A DNA stretch of 20,653 bases. Source: JAHFJA01 sp964357385. Its GTDB lineage: Bacteria; Patescibacteriota; Patescibacteriia; JACQRZ01. Below, piece by piece: positions 19,651 to 20,653 of the stretch (positions are counted from its first letter, which is position 1; each line of letters opens with the position of its first letter). Location of the stretch: NCBI GenBank assembly GCA_964357385.1, contig CAYHKW010000014.1, positions 1-20,653 of the forward strand, written 5' to 3'. The notes below the pieces were generated by a model. It worked only from the letters and a program-made list of their open reading frames with translations, had not been told where the DNA came from and ran no database searches. Both the position numbers and the translations under genes were made by a program.

Positions 19651-20653
19651 TTATAATAATGATTGTTGTTGTCCCAGTGTTTTTGCCTGGCGCGTCCCAT
19701 CATGAAACCGAATATCGATAATTTCTCCTGCTTTCAAGCTTTCTGCAGTGGTAACTGTTTTCCCTTTTTGCTGTATTATACTATACCCCCGTTTGAGAAC
19801 TTCGCCAGGCCCGAGATGCAAAAGACTTTTATGAAGCTGTTCGACGGATTGTGCAGCACGTTCACCAGAGCGCGACATTGCTGTGGTAAGCCGTTGGGCA
19901 TATCCCTGCAACCGTGTATCAAAATGGGCTGTCTGCCGCGAAAATGACTCTAGCCGGAATATAAACCGTTTTTCTAATTGTGAAAAATCATGAAGCGTTC
20001 GTGTTGCGATGGTTTCCAGCGTGTTTGCATACCGATCAACGGCATTACGGTTCCATTCAATACTCCCATCGATATATTGCTGCATAACCCGTACATCATG
20101 GCCGATGCGCCGAGCCATTTCATCGCGATCCGGAACAATCAAGGTAGCGGCATGGGTCGGTGTTGCTGCGCGCACATCAGCGACATAGTCTGCCAACGAT
20201 TCATCCCGTTCATGGCCAACCCCACACATCACCGGGATGCGAGAACCAAAGACTGCGCGCGCAACTGCTTCATCATTGAACGCATGCAAATCTTCCATAC
20301 TTCCTCCGCCACGCGTCAGCACGAGCACCTCCGCCGCAGTCTGATCGCTGTTAAAATATCGAAATGCATTCGTTATGTCTTCCACTGCGCCTTCACCTTG
20401 CACTTTCACATGCACCAGCTCAATATTCAATCCTCCCCATCGCTGATTAAGGATACGCATAAAATCGGTATACGCAGCTGACTCTCGCGAGGCAATGATT
20501 CCAATTGTTTGAGGGAATTGAGGTAAGACGCGTTTGCGAGAGACATCAAAGAGTCCTTGTTCTTGCAGTTTTTTCTTTGTCAGTTCAAATGCTTTTTTCA
20601 AGGCTCCTTCCCCCACCATCTCAACGCGATCAACGGTAATACTAAACTTTCCG
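19651..20653 (-). CDS. xseA: Exodeoxyribonuclease VII large subunit, C-terminal 333 residues (runs off the right edge)
   Basis: Catalytic subunit of exonuclease VII, which degrades single-stranded DNA from both ends in repair and recombination. The frame is open to the right edge (GKFSITVDRVEMVGEGALKKAFE), continuing the linker after the missing N-terminal OB-fold domain, so the ATG at 20619 is internal. Catalytic-domain motifs are intact: PQFPQTIGIIASRESAAYTDF, VQGEGAVEDI, VLTRGGGSMEDLHAFNDE, PVMCGVGHERDESLADYVADVRAATPTHAA. A long coiled-coil helical region follows, then a C-terminal segment with LKRGYSII and the IDIRFHDG strand. The stop is 5 nt from the xseB start. Confidence 0.97.
   Translation of the reverse strand, partial: GKFSITVDRVEMVGEGALKKAFELTKKKLQEQGLFDVSRKRVLPQFPQTIGIIASRESAAYTDFMRILNQRWGGLNIELVHVKVQGEGAVEDITNAFRYFNSDQTAAEVLVLTRGGGSMEDLHAFNDEAVARAVFGSRIPVMCGVGHERDESLADYVADVRAATPTHAATLIVPDRDEMARRIGHDVRVMQQYIDGSIEWNRNAVDRYANTLETIATRTLHDFSQLEKRFIFRLESFSRQTAHFDTRLQGYAQRLTTAMSRSGERAAQSVEQLHKSLLHLGPGEVLKRGYSIIQQKGKTVTTAESLKAGEIIDIRFHDGTRQAKTLGQQQSLL

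Noticed and set aside
1..20653. tRNA genes, CRISPR arrays, insertion sequences
   Set aside because: No T-arm consensus, no regularly spaced repeats and no transposase or terminal inverted repeats were seen.

Overview
The window looks like chromosome from a small-genome bacterium of the Candidate Phyla Radiation (Patescibacteria). The clues are an AtpZ/AtpI-led F-type ATP synthase operon with a shortened delta subunit, a UvrC that stops before its usual helix-hairpin-helix tail, a glycine-tailed RRM protein, tight gene packing, and very few Shine-Dalgarno sequences ahead of genes. All three stop codons end genes here (TGA ends atpF, TAG ends atpH, tatD and uvrA), so the ordinary bacterial code applies, not the UGA=Gly code of Gracilibacteria. 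The phylum assignment is inference.

Layout, left to right. Nearly everything is on the minus strand, so transcription runs right to left. 1-3117: promoter and first six genes of the ATP synthase operon (AtpZ/AtpI-like, atpB, atpE, atpF, atpH, start of atpA). 3143-8142: rsmI with its promoter, then a tight run of a membrane-anchored beta-propeller-like protein, metG, a CvpA-like membrane protein and tatD. 8173-10303: a RelE/RHH toxin-antitoxin pair with a strong promoter overlapped by three operator repeats, and uvrC starting 2 nt after the toxin. 10331-10862: an RRM RNA-binding protein with promoter, about 100-nt leader and terminator. 10885-12858: an accessory-looking island with a divergent pair, namely an HTH-STAND-like ATPase gene broken by one in-frame TAG exactly at the P-loop lysine, and a four-helix membrane protein that is the only plus-strand gene. 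12904-18755: uvrA, an unknown membrane-anchored protein, uvrB, and a 57-residue very basic small protein whose stop overlaps the uvrB start. 18784-19423: a 600-nt gene-free stretch full of strong hairpins, with its own promoter and terminator, probably a large structured RNA. 19427-20653: xseB and most of xseA.

Functionally the window combines energy conversion (ATP synthase), translation (MetRS, 16S rRNA methylation) and DNA repair: all three nucleotide-excision proteins UvrA, UvrB and UvrC, plus exonuclease VII and a TatD nuclease. Several promoters place the predicted transcription start within about 0-15 nt of the start codon, which suggests leaderless or near-leaderless translation. The most interesting items are the structured RNA candidate at 18784-19388, the nonsense codon in the ATPase P-loop at 11752-11754, and the unreported small basic gene coupled to uvrB.
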